The translations under genes were made by a program, and so were the position numbers. A stretch of DNA of 64,000 nt from an uncultured Bacteroidia bacterium (GTDB taxonomy: Bacteria > Bacteroidota > Bacteroidia > Bacteroidales > Prolixibacteraceae): NCBI GenBank assembly GCA_903927965.1, contig CAIYPA010000458.1:1-64000 (forward strand). The letters are read 5' to 3'. The notes below the pieces were generated by a model. The model was not told the DNA's origin and did not search any database. It saw nothing but the letters and a program-made list of their open reading frames with translations. Below, in pieces: positions 1 to 8,109 of the stretch. How positions within the stretch are numbered: the first letter of the stretch is position 1; each line of letters begins with the position of its first letter.

Positions 1-1380
1 CTAGTTACATTCAGTGCTTTGATTGTAAGTCTGTTTTTCACCTTCATCATTCTTAAAAACTTCTATTCGTTTATTGATATCCCGGCAGGTTATACCCCTG
101 AAATGGGATGGTCGGCAGTACTGTTTATCTTTTCCCTTTTATTTTCTGGTGGGATTCTCTCCGTGATTTTCTCATTTTTCAATATAAACCTTGAATCCTT
201 ATCCAATTTATTGAAGAAAAATGACAGTGGTTATACCGGTCGGGAGAATGTATTCGGAAAATGGAGTGTGATCCTTCAATTTGTAGTTGCACAGGCAGTT
301 ATTATTGCAACCTTGTTTATTGTGAAACAAATCTATTTTATTAACCATCAGGATCTTGGGTATAACACTCAAAATGTAATGGTTGTAAGGTTACCTGGAG
401 GTGCAAAATCGCAGATCAATGCTTTGTCGGGTGAATTGCTGGCCGACCCTAAAATAAAAGGAGTTGCTTTCAGTTCTGTAACTCCGGCTGAAACGAACAA
501 CTTTACGAACATCACGATGTTTCGGAACAATGAGAAAATGACAATAGATGCTGAACTAAAATCAATAGATACTTCATATATTAACTTATACGCACTAAAA
601 TTGATGGCAGGAGAGAATCTTGCTGCCACAGATACCGCTTTCAATATTATTGTAAATAAAGAATTGATCACTGAAATAGGATTTAAAACTGTTGATGAGG
701 CCATAGGGGCACGTGTTGAAGGGTTTAGGAGAAATGGGGCAACCATAAAGGGGGTTGTAAATGATTTTTATTCAGGTTCATTGCACGACAAAATTAGGCC
801 TGTCATACTAATGGCCAATCCAAATGGGTACAGTACAATGAGTATAAAGCTTGCCGATTCAGGGGGTGGCCATACTTTCATATCGGACGATATTCAGAAA
901 GTGAAGAAAGTCTGGAATCAGCTGATTCCCAATCAGGATTTTGAATATCAGTTTTTAAGCGACAGGATCGACAATTTTTACAATTCTGAGTACAAAGCGA
1001 TGAACCTGTTTTTGATTTTTGCCTCGGTTACCATCTTTTTATGCATATTGGGAATTTTGGGGCTCTCTCTGAGCATGAATGAGAAGCGGATAAAAGAGAT
1101 CGGTATCCGAAAGGTTAACGGTGCTACTGTAACCGAAATTCTGACTTTGCTCAACAGTGATTTTGTAAAATGGGTGGCAATTGCATTTGTTGTCGCAGCT
1201 CCAATCGCCTGGTATGCAATGTTTAAATGGCTCGAAAACTTTGCCTACAAAACAAACCTGAGTTGGTGGGTCTTCGCCATTTCGATGATAATAGCACTTG
1301 TAATTACCTTAATAACAGTAAGTTGGCAAAGTTGGAAAGCGGCTGCACGAAATCCGGTGGAAGCTCTTCGCTATGAGTAA
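1..1380 (+). CDS. ABC transporter permease, FtsX/MacB type (5' end outside window)
   Basis: The reading frame is open from the first base, so the N-terminal part lies outside the window; 459 codons are visible. The visible part has two hydrophobic segments near its start, a periplasmic MacB_PCD-like region, then the C-terminal FtsX domain with three membrane segments. The motif EKRIKEIGIRKVNGA before the last helices and the ending NPVEALRYE are shared almost word for word with the permeases at 1467 and 8110, so the three are paralogues. Such permeases pair with a LolD/MacB-type ATPase (one is at 5871) to move peptides, lipoproteins or drugs across the envelope. The substrate cannot be told from sequence. 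Confidence 0.9.
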   Translation, partial: LVTFSALIVSLFFTFIILKNFYSFIDIPAGYTPEMGWSAVLFIFSLLFSGGILSVIFSFFNINLESLSNLLKKNDSGYTGRENVFGKWSVILQFVVAQAVIIATLFIVKQIYFINHQDLGYNTQNVMVVRLPGGAKSQINALSGELLADPKIKGVAFSSVTPAETNNFTNITMFRNNEKMTIDAELKSIDTSYINLYALKLMAGENLAATDTAFNIIVNKELITEIGFKTVDEAIGARVEGFRRNGATIKGVVNDFYSGSLHDKIRPVILMANPNGYSTMSIKLADSGGGHTFISDDIQKVKKVWNQLIPNQDFEYQFLSDRIDNFYNSEYKAMNLFLIFASVTIFLCILGILGLSLSMNEKRIKEIGIRKVNGATVTEILTLLNSDFVKWVAIAFVVAAPIAWYAMFKWLENFAYKTNLSWWVFAISMIIALVITLITVSWQSWKAAARNPVEALRYE

Positions 1381-1383
1381 TAT

Positions 1384-1416
1384 AAACCTTCAAGGTTTCA
1401 AAAACCTTGAAGGTTT
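1384..1416. terminator. Palindromic hairpin between two permease genes
   Basis: AAACCTTCAAGGTTT (1384-1398) and AAACCTTGAAGGTTT (1402-1416) form a perfect 15-bp stem with a 3-base loop, starting 4 bases after the stop codon. Each arm is itself a palindrome. No strong T-run follows, so it may be a weak terminator or a REP-like repeat. Related palindromes lie at 60261 and 61323. Confidence 0.6.
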
Positions 1417-1466
1417 AGTAATTAAGTAATTAATTGATATAATGAATATTAAATACGGCTAAGGTT

Positions 1467-3791
1467 ATGTATTTAAAAGGAATGATAAAGATTACACTGA
1501 GGAATTTTCAAATTAATATTGCCTCAACTGCAATAAAGATGCTTGGTTTGGCCATAAGTATCGCTTCGGTGATCGTTATTTGGGCCTATGTGATCAATGA
1601 AAACAAGTTTGACAAGGGAACACCTGGAAGCAATCGTATTTTCCGTTTGGAGTCAAACTGGGCCAGTATGCCCTCTTTTCTTGGCCATGCAATGAATCAG
1701 GATTTGACTGCAGACATCAAAGCTACACGTCTAAATTTTTGGGGTGATGTAGGCATCCAGGTTGACAATGTTCCTTTCAACCTAAAAAACTTCGCTTTTG
1801 CAGATAGTACCTTTTTTAAGGTTTTCCCACTTGAATTTGTTGCCGGAAATCCAGATGCGGCAATGATCCAACCATTCTCTTTGGTGCTTACTGAATCGCT
1901 CGCAAAAATATTATTTAAAAGGGGTGATGCACTTGGGAAAATAGTCCGGTTTGAGAACAAGTTCGATTTTACGGTTACCGGAATCATTAAAGATCAACCT
2001 TATCTCCATTTTAAAGTTGACCTTCTGGCTTCCATGGTCAGCCTTGAACAGATCGGGTACAAGGGGATCCTTAAACAGTATGATGGTTGGAGCTATCCAA
2101 CTTATCTGTTGATGCCGGAAGGTTCAAAAACAATAGATTATGAGGAAAAGGTGAAGGGTTTCTTGAAGAAGGTGGGATATAAGGAAGGTTTCCGGTTACG
2201 TCCGTTCAATGAAATCTATTATTCGCCCGAAATTGAGAACGAAAGCAATACCAAACATGGCAACCTGTTGTATAACAATATACTGATTGCTGTTTCAATT
2301 TTTATCCTATTGCTTGCCGCTATTAATTTCATCAATCTGACCATTGCAAATGCAGTTTCAAGATCGAAGGAGGTGAGCATCAAAAAACTACAGGGTGCTT
2401 CAGTTCATCAGTTGGTGGCCCAGTTTCTTTTTGAAACAGTTCTGATTATCATTATTTCCGTTGGATTGTCTTTTGTTTTCCTTGCGATATCCAATTCGCT
2501 GTTAAGTTCATTATCAGGTTTTTATATTCTTCCTATTGAATTGTGGACTGCTCAAAATCTGTTGATTTTTTGTACCGGTCTTTTTGCCTTTATCCTCCTC
2601 GCTGGAGTTTATCCAAGCCTTTATATCAGCTCTTATACTGTCAATGCAAACAAAGGGAAGTCTTCAGGAGCCGTAAACCATAATTTGGTTCGCAATGGTT
2701 TGATTATCTTTCAGAACCTCGTTTCCATTACATTAATCTGCTGTACATTGATCGTTAACCAGCAATTCCGGTACATGAACAAAAAGGATTTGGGGTTCAA
2801 TAAAAAGGATCTCGTTAATCTAAAACTAAACGCCCAGTTGAAAGATCATTTGGATTTGTTTAGGGAAAAGTTATCCAAATATCCTGAAATTGTAAGCCTC
2901 TCCTATTCCAGCAGGATTCCCGGAAATTATTGGGGATCATGGTGTTGTGTGAAAATTGAAGGTAAAGAAAACAAGTACTTTAACAACTATGTCGATCAGG
3001 ATTACCTTAAAACCATGGGGATCAAAATCAAGGAAGGTCGTGACTTTTCGTTGGACAATCCAGGTGACCTGAAAACGACTTATCTGATCAATGAGACAGC
3101 AGTAAAACTTTATGATCTGAAAAATCCGATCGGACAGATCATTATTCCAGGCAATGGCATTCAGGGTCAGATTATCGGGGTCATCCACGATTTTCATTAC
3201 AGGGGGTTAAACTACGAACAGTCACCATTATTGCTATTTTATACTCCTGAATATCTGAATTATGTGAACATAAAAATTGCCACTACCAATATTCCTCTGG
3301 CACTTGAACGGATAAAGGAGGTTTGGGGCGAGGTATGCCCTGCGTTTGCATTCGAATATAACTTCCTGGATGAAACATTTGACTTACAGTACAAGTCTGA
3401 AAAGAAATTTGAAAACCTTCTCTTTGCGTTTGCTTTACTTGCTGTATTCGTCGCAAGCATTGGGCTGTTTGGCCTTTCAATTTATGGTACCGAACGGCGG
3501 ATCAAAGAGATTGGCATCCGCAAAGTCAACGGTGCCAAAGTTGCTGAGATATTGATGATGCTGAATAAAGGCTTCATAAAATGGGTGGTGATTGCTTTTA
3601 TAATGTCTATTCCAATCACGTGGATTGCAATGGATAAATGGCTTGAAAACTTTGCTTTCAAAACAAACCTGAGTTGGTGGATTTTTGGGATAGCTGGATT
3701 ATTGGCTTTATTAATTGCGTTAATCACTGTGAGTTGGCAAAGCTGGAGGGCAGCTACGCGAAATCCTGTCGACGCGTTACGGTACGAATAG
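1467..3791 (+). CDS. ABC transporter permease, FtsX/MacB type
   Basis: A full-length 774-residue permease. A first helix near residues 20-45 is followed by a periplasmic MacB_PCD-like domain (about 50-250), a first FtsX domain with three to four helices (about 265-430), a second periplasmic region, and a C-terminal FtsX domain (about 650-765). It carries ERRIKEIGIRKVNGAKV and ends NPVDALRYE, close to the flanking paralogues. Duplicated FtsX halves are typical of Bacteroidota macrolide/antimicrobial-peptide-type exporters. The ATG at 1467 is directly followed by the expected short cytoplasmic stretch. Its stop runs straight into a G-rich heptad repeat tract. Confidence 0.93.
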   Translation: MYLKGMIKITLRNFQINIASTAIKMLGLAISIASVIVIWAYVINENKFDKGTPGSNRIFRLESNWASMPSFLGHAMNQDLTADIKATRLNFWGDVGIQVDNVPFNLKNFAFADSTFFKVFPLEFVAGNPDAAMIQPFSLVLTESLAKILFKRGDALGKIVRFENKFDFTVTGIIKDQPYLHFKVDLLASMVSLEQIGYKGILKQYDGWSYPTYLLMPEGSKTIDYEEKVKGFLKKVGYKEGFRLRPFNEIYYSPEIENESNTKHGNLLYNNILIAVSIFILLLAAINFINLTIANAVSRSKEVSIKKLQGASVHQLVAQFLFETVLIIIISVGLSFVFLAISNSLLSSLSGFYILPIELWTAQNLLIFCTGLFAFILLAGVYPSLYISSYTVNANKGKSSGAVNHNLVRNGLIIFQNLVSITLICCTLIVNQQFRYMNKKDLGFNKKDLVNLKLNAQLKDHLDLFREKLSKYPEIVSLSYSSRIPGNYWGSWCCVKIEGKENKYFNNYVDQDYLKTMGIKIKEGRDFSLDNPGDLKTTYLINETAVKLYDLKNPIGQIIIPGNGIQGQIIGVIHDFHYRGLNYEQSPLLLFYTPEYLNYVNIKIATTNIPLALERIKEVWGEVCPAFAFEYNFLDETFDLQYKSEKKFENLLFAFALLAVFVASIGLFGLSIYGTERRIKEIGIRKVNGAKVAEILMMLNKGFIKWVVIAFIMSIPITWIAMDKWLENFAFKTNLSWWIFGIAGLLALLIALITVSWQSWRAATRNPVDALRYE

Positions 3792-4102
3792 CGTGGAGCG
3801 CGGGGCATGGTGCTTGGGGCATGGTGCTTGGAGCTTGGAGTTTTGGGCAGGGGCTTGGAGTGGGAAGAAGGAATAAAGGAGACCGGAAAACGGATTTGGA
3901 TTCAAAGCACCAGAGGTGCGGAATATTGGTAGAAATGGAATCAGGTCCCTGACAGAGCGGCGCAATCAGGAAGTAAGGAATAGGACAAATTCACCTTGCG
4001 CCGTAATGCAACAGTCTGAATATTGAAGGATGAAATTAGTGAAGTGAGTTTTTTTGAAACTATGATTAACTATGAAAAATAAGAAGTCTAAAGGTTTGAT
4101 TT
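3792..4102. other. Gene-free stretch with repeats
   Basis: No gene is supported. It holds a G-rich heptad tract (3795-3865), a short perfect hairpin GCACC-AGA-GGTGC (3907-3919), an 8-bp inverted repeat CGGCGCAA/TTGCGCCG (3958-3965 and 3996-4003), and one copy of a dispersed repeat (4040-4063) seen again at 37587. Confidence 0.6.
3795..3865 (+). repeat. G-rich heptanucleotide tract
   Basis: Starting at 3802 the sequence can be cut into sevens: GGGGCAT, GGTGCTT, GGGGCAT, GGTGCTT, GGAGCTT, GGAGTTT, then degenerate units. It directly follows the stop codon of the permease. A similar tract follows the paralogous permease at 10507, and period-7 tracts of another composition lie near 39066, 39337 and 41475. 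Confidence 0.7.
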
Positions 4103-4309
4103 TCAAAATTTTTCAAGAAAATAACTAGGAATTACGATGGAAATATTTTCAAATTTTGATTTAAACAAAATGGTATTAAGTTCCAAAAAGGTATTTTTCG
4201 ATCTTAAAACATTATGGTTTTTTACAGCTTTTTCAAATGCTTTGAATGGGATCGAATCTTTAAGTAATGCAGCACTTATCAAAACGTTATTATCAAATAC
4301 GATTTTCAT
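4103..4309 (-). pseudogene. PIN-domain toxin with apparent internal deletion
   Basis: The 68 residues begin like a normal PIN ribonuclease (MKIVFDNNVLISAAL, holding the first acidic residue) and end like the normal C-terminus of this Bacteroidota PIN family (a KI-V-PS-FLEKF type ending). The central half that should carry the remaining active-site acids and the TGD loop is absent. Family members are about 130-140 residues, so roughly 65-70 residues seem to have been lost in frame. The ATG abuts the antitoxin stop, as expected for a toxin-antitoxin operon. The toxin is likely inactive. A small intact protein of another kind cannot be excluded. Confidence 0.65.
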
Positions 4310-4516
4310 CTATTTTCTTAATAACTCATTTAATTTTTCCTCTGTAAGGCCTTGCTTCGCAGCATATACTCCAATATCTTCCATAACCTGCAGGATAGGT
4401 CGTGGTTCAGAAACCCACAGATCGATAAGCTGTGTAAGCTCCAATTTTTTGTCTTCGGATAATGAATTTATTCTTTCCGCTGTATCGTTCTTTACCTGTA
4501 ATGTAATAGCTTTCAT
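4310..4516 (-). CDS. Antitoxin partner of the PIN toxin remnant
   Basis: A 68-residue acidic/basic helical protein (MKAITLQVKNDTAERINSL at its start) of the small antitoxin type found upstream of PIN toxins in Bacteroidota. Its stop codon is immediately followed by the toxin ATG, a typical toxin-antitoxin junction. By analogy it would bind and neutralise the toxin and repress the shared promoter in the 35-bp gap to the gene at 4552. Family assignment rests on size, context and general character, not on a strong motif. Confidence 0.65.
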   Translation of the reverse strand: MKAITLQVKNDTAERINSLSEDKKLELTQLIDLWVSEPRPILQVMEDIGVYAAKQGLTEEKLNELLRK

Positions 4517-4551
4517 GGGTCGATCAATTGATATTACAAATATACGAAATA

Positions 4552-5715
4552 TTAAAATTGGGGCAAATAATTAAAGATAAAAGCTTTCAGGGAGCAAATC
4601 CTGATACGTTCTTTGAAAAGATAATCATCAGAAGAAGGTGTAATGACATAGTTCATCGGTGCGTTTAAATCTTCAAAGGCGATGAAATTGCCTTTGGACA
4701 GTTGTGGCGAATTGGAATATTTGATTTCGGCAGTAGCAACAACGGTTAACCCCTTGGTAATTACCAGATCGACTTCAGCTCCATTGTGCGTCCGGTAAAA
4801 ATATAGGTCCAACTGATTCTTTTTTAAAGCCTGTATTTGATTGATCACAAACGATTCCCATGAACTTCCGACAATCGGATTTCCTGAAAGGCTGTTAAGA
4901 TCGGTAACCCCAACTAAATGGTGGAGGATACCGGTGTCAGCAAGGTAAACCTTGGGTGTCTTGACCAAACGTTTTGATATGTTCCACGAAAAAGGGTGAA
5001 GGCTCTTTAATAAAAACGCTTCTTCCAGAAAGTCAACGTATCGTTTGATGGTTGGTGTAGATACTCCAAGTGAATTCCCCAATGTGGTTGCATTAAACAG
5101 TTGTCCGTTTAAATGAGCCATCATCGTCCACAGATTACGGATGATTTTTGGCGAAGCATTTAGTCCCAACTGCAACAAATCGCGGTTCAGATAAGTACTG
5201 ACAAAGTTCTCCATCCAACGGTACGCCAGATCATTATTTTTGGCAAACAGTACTTTTGGAAATCCACCCTTGATCCACAAGTCGTTCAGTGTGATGGTTT
5301 CAGGAGCTTCAAGGATATCGAATGGCTGCAATTGATGGTAGGCAATCCGTCCTGCCAGTGACTCTGAAGAATGTCGGATTAGCTCTGGTGAGGCTGAACC
5401 CAATAACAGAAATTGTCCAGGCTCACGGGTTTTGTCAACCAAAGCCCTTAGAAGTGGAAACAGTTCCTTTTTAATCTGAACTTCGTCAATGACAATTAGT
5501 TTATCCGAATGTTGTGATAAAAACAGCTCTGCCTCATTCAGCTTGAACAAATCCGACTGTAGTTCCAGGTCAAGATAAAGCGTTGGTTTGGAGGAATCAG
5601 AGATGATCTGTTCTGCCAAAGTTGTTTTGCCAACCTGGCGGGGACCAATGATGGATGCAACCGGGAAAAAACTCAGTGAATCCTTAATGTCCGTAAAGAT
5701 TCTTCTGTTGATCAT
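4552..5715 (-). CDS. AAA-family ATPase with DUF4143 domain
   Basis: The 387-residue protein has an N-terminal AAA domain with Walker A GPRQVGKT (about residues 24-31) and Walker B LIVIDEVQ (about 73-80), and a sensor-like LLLGSASPEL. The C-terminal half matches DUF4143, including the conserved GAEVDLVI region near residue 310, which resembles a restriction-like nuclease fold. These proteins are common, mobile and of unknown function; roles as toxin-like or nucleic-acid-processing ATPases are speculative. It lies on the strand opposite to the ABC genes and separates permease from ATPase, so with the PIN pair it looks like an insertion into the ABC cluster. Confidence 0.9.
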   Translation of the reverse strand: MINRRIFTDIKDSLSFFPVASIIGPRQVGKTTLAEQIISDSSKPTLYLDLELQSDLFKLNEAELFLSQHSDKLIVIDEVQIKKELFPLLRALVDKTREPGQFLLLGSASPELIRHSSESLAGRIAYHQLQPFDILEAPETITLNDLWIKGGFPKVLFAKNNDLAYRWMENFVSTYLNRDLLQLGLNASPKIIRNLWTMMAHLNGQLFNATTLGNSLGVSTPTIKRYVDFLEEAFLLKSLHPFSWNISKRLVKTPKVYLADTGILHHLVGVTDLNSLSGNPIVGSSWESFVINQIQALKKNQLDLYFYRTHNGAEVDLVITKGLTVVATAEIKYSNSPQLSKGNFIAFEDLNAPMNYVITPSSDDYLFKERIRICSLKAFIFNYLPQF

Positions 5716-5731
5716 GTTTTATGAGATTTAA

Positions 5732-5802
5732 TTTTAAATTTTCATGGCAAATATACTAATTAATCCATGAAAATTTAAAATCAAATTTTAAAATTTCATG
5801 GA
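5732..5802. promoter_or_regulatory. Inverted-repeat operator-like site in a divergent intergenic region
   Basis: TTTTAAATTTTCATGG (5732-5747) and CCATGAAAATTTAAAA (5765-5780) are exact inverse complements separated by 17 bases. A third related half (about 5783-5802, AAATTTTAAAATTTCATGGA) follows. The site lies between divergent starts (AAA-DUF4143 at 5715 and the ABC ATPase at 5871), so it could control either or both. The regulator is unknown. Confidence 0.5.
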
Positions 5803-5870
5803 TAGATTAAAATATTTTAGATTGATAGTTCTGAAATAAAATACATTATAAACTATTTAAATTGCTGAAT

Positions 5871-6548
5871 ATGATTCAATTATCGCACATTAACAAGTAT
5901 TACGACTCCAAATTTCAACGCACCTATGTTTTGAAGGACATCATGCTCGATGTTAAAGAAGGGGAATTCCTGAGCATCATGGGCCCAAGCGGATCTGGAA
6001 AGTCAACTTTACTGAATATCATTGGTTTGCTGGATGCCCCTTCAGACGGTAAATATGAACTGTTTGACAAATCGGTCCTTGAGCTCAAGGAGAAAGCCAA
6101 AGTGGATTACCACCGCAATTTTATGAGCTTTATTTTCCAGGCCTACCACCTGATCGAAGAGATGACCGTTTATGAGAACATCGAAACTCCGCTGATCTAC
6201 AAAGGGGTAAAGAGCCGAGATCGTCAGGCAATGGTGGCAGACTTACTCGACAGGTTCAATATGGTAGCAAAAAAAGACCTTTTCCCGCAGCAACTTTCGG
6301 GAGGGCAGCAGCAATTGGTCGGCATTGCAAGGGCAATTATCAGTAAACCAAAGCTTTTATTAGCCGATGAACCTACGGGAAACCTTCATACCACTCAGGG
6401 GGAGATGATCATGGAGACCCTCAAAGAATTGAATAAAGAAGGGATGACCATTATCCAGGTCACCCACAATGAAAGGTTTGCGGGATATGGCAAACGGATC
6501 ATCAGATTAGAAGACGGAAATATCCGATCCAATAATATAATCTTATAA
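5871..6548 (+). CDS. ABC transporter ATP-binding protein, LolD/MacB type
   Basis: A 225-residue ATPase: Walker A GPSGSGKST at residues 38-46, Q-loop in FIFQAYH, signature LSGGQQQ near 142, Walker B LLLADEP near 163, and the H-loop His in QVTHNE. The ATG at 5871 is preferred over an upstream TTG. It should energise the FtsX-type permeases at 1, 1467 and 8110, being the only such ATPase in the cluster. Odd points: the D-loop, normally GNLD in this family, reads GNLH, and the usual Arg after LSGGQQQ is Leu. Both could slow or alter ATP hydrolysis. The next gene follows within 12 bases. Confidence 0.95.
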   Translation: MIQLSHINKYYDSKFQRTYVLKDIMLDVKEGEFLSIMGPSGSGKSTLLNIIGLLDAPSDGKYELFDKSVLELKEKAKVDYHRNFMSFIFQAYHLIEEMTVYENIETPLIYKGVKSRDRQAMVADLLDRFNMVAKKDLFPQQLSGGQQQLVGIARAIISKPKLLLADEPTGNLHTTQGEMIMETLKELNKEGMTIIQVTHNERFAGYGKRIIRLEDGNIRSNNIIL

Positions 6549-6559
6549 TTCAATGGATT

Positions 6560-8098
6560 ATGAAATACTTAAAAATCAGCCTGTTTCTATTCTTATTGGT
6601 TGGCACTTCCTGTCACCGCAACAAGATGAAAACCGACAAAAATGCGTTGGTTAACCAGATCCTAACGGAAGAAGAACAATTGGCTCAGCGAGAAAAACTT
6701 CGCGTGGAACAAGAGAAACAATTGGCCGACTCGCTTGCCAAATTGCCCAAAGGGTTCAGGTTTAAGGAAGACAGGAGTGTTGATCCGCAGAAACCTCCTG
6801 TTGTGATCGACATTGCAGGAAGCCTTGAAAACATCGCGGAGGTCAAACTTTCAGATGTGGCATCCGACATCAAATATATCAGAATGGACAAGGTTCCGGA
6901 TCTTAACCTGCCATCAACGATGAAGTACAAATACTATATGATGGACAACTACATCGTCGCACTGAATATTTACGGAACTCATCTGTTTTCAAAAGAAGGC
7001 AAATATATAAGGACAATTGTCAAAAGCGAGATTACAGGTGCTGAATATGATGTGAAAGACAACCGGCTAAAAGTCTGGATGGATTATACTTTGATTGGTG
7101 GCGGGACATCTGTCTGGTCACGTGGCAACAGCTTGTTTTATACTTATATAAATAACATTACCAGTCAGTACTACATCATGGAATATGACTGTACTCAGGA
7201 TCAGCCAACACCCGGAAATGGTTTCGAACCTGAAAATCAGAACGGGATTACAGGTCTTGGAAAAGTGCTGATAGACATGAACCATGGGAAAACTACACCA
7301 CCTGCACCACGCAAACATCAGGGGATGTGGAGCAATAGCCCTGAGGGAATATATGAAACAATGGGTGTTTTTTCACCCGACCGCAATACATATGTCAACA
7401 GCAATAGAAGAAATAAAGATATGTTGGGGATACTTAATCTGCGGGGTGATACACTTGCTTTGTTTGTTAAACTGGAACAATTGAAAAACTATACGAAATC
7501 GTTGATGCGCGGAACCGACGGGGGAACGCAATATGAAAAGGGGGGTGACTACTTTTTCCGGACCGATTTTAACGATACTATTTTTCAGGTCGTCCCGCCT
7601 AACCGGATCATACCCGTTTATGTTTTTAACCTTGGAAAATACAAAGTGAGTAAACAGGAGGGTGTCGATCCGGGTGTAAGCCTTGAGGGAAAGATCATTC
7701 CACAGGAATTTGCTGATACAAAGGATTACCTGTTTCTGACATTTACTAAGGATAATTATGATTGTCCGAATACGCGTAAAAACAAAAGTGTCAAAATTTA
7801 TTCTGCCCTGTTCTCAAAAAAGAATGGGAAGTTGCAGATTGTTAAGAGTGATCCACTTGATTATGAGGCATCTATTCTTGAGAACAATTTGGATGGTGGT
7901 TATCCTGTCTGGCCATTATCGTATATGGTTGGCAATAAGGGTGAATTGATGCTTTCGCTGAAAGGAAACAACCTGAAATCATGGGTCAAAGGTGCGCCCT
8001 TTCAAAAATCAACAGCACCTGCTGATAAAAAGGAAAAGCTCAAGCAATTTGCCAGTTCTGTTGGCGATCAGGACGATATTTTAATGATTGTACAGTAA
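6560..8098 (+). CDS. Lipoprotein with six-bladed beta-propeller-like domain
   Basis: The 512-residue protein starts with a lipoprotein signal peptide (hydrophobic stretch, then GTSC, Cys18). A charged, probably coiled-coil segment spans residues 36-62. From about residue 82 it shows the VIDI...LSDVASDIKYIRMD opening typical of the Bacteroidota six-bladed beta-propeller lipoproteins (DUF4934-like). It lies between the ABC ATPase and the permease with gaps of 11 bases on both sides, so the three are co-transcribed and it may be an accessory or sensor lipoprotein of the exporter. The propeller assignment is by pattern only. Confidence 0.8.
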   Translation: MKYLKISLFLFLLVGTSCHRNKMKTDKNALVNQILTEEEQLAQREKLRVEQEKQLADSLAKLPKGFRFKEDRSVDPQKPPVVIDIAGSLENIAEVKLSDVASDIKYIRMDKVPDLNLPSTMKYKYYMMDNYIVALNIYGTHLFSKEGKYIRTIVKSEITGAEYDVKDNRLKVWMDYTLIGGGTSVWSRGNSLFYTYINNITSQYYIMEYDCTQDQPTPGNGFEPENQNGITGLGKVLIDMNHGKTTPPAPRKHQGMWSNSPEGIYETMGVFSPDRNTYVNSNRRNKDMLGILNLRGDTLALFVKLEQLKNYTKSLMRGTDGGTQYEKGGDYFFRTDFNDTIFQVVPPNRIIPVYVFNLGKYKVSKQEGVDPGVSLEGKIIPQEFADTKDYLFLTFTKDNYDCPNTRKNKSVKIYSALFSKKNGKLQIVKSDPLDYEASILENNLDGGYPVWPLSYMVGNKGELMLSLKGNNLKSWVKGAPFQKSTAPADKKEKLKQFASSVGDQDDILMIVQ

Positions 8099-8109
8099 AT
8101 CAGATTGAT

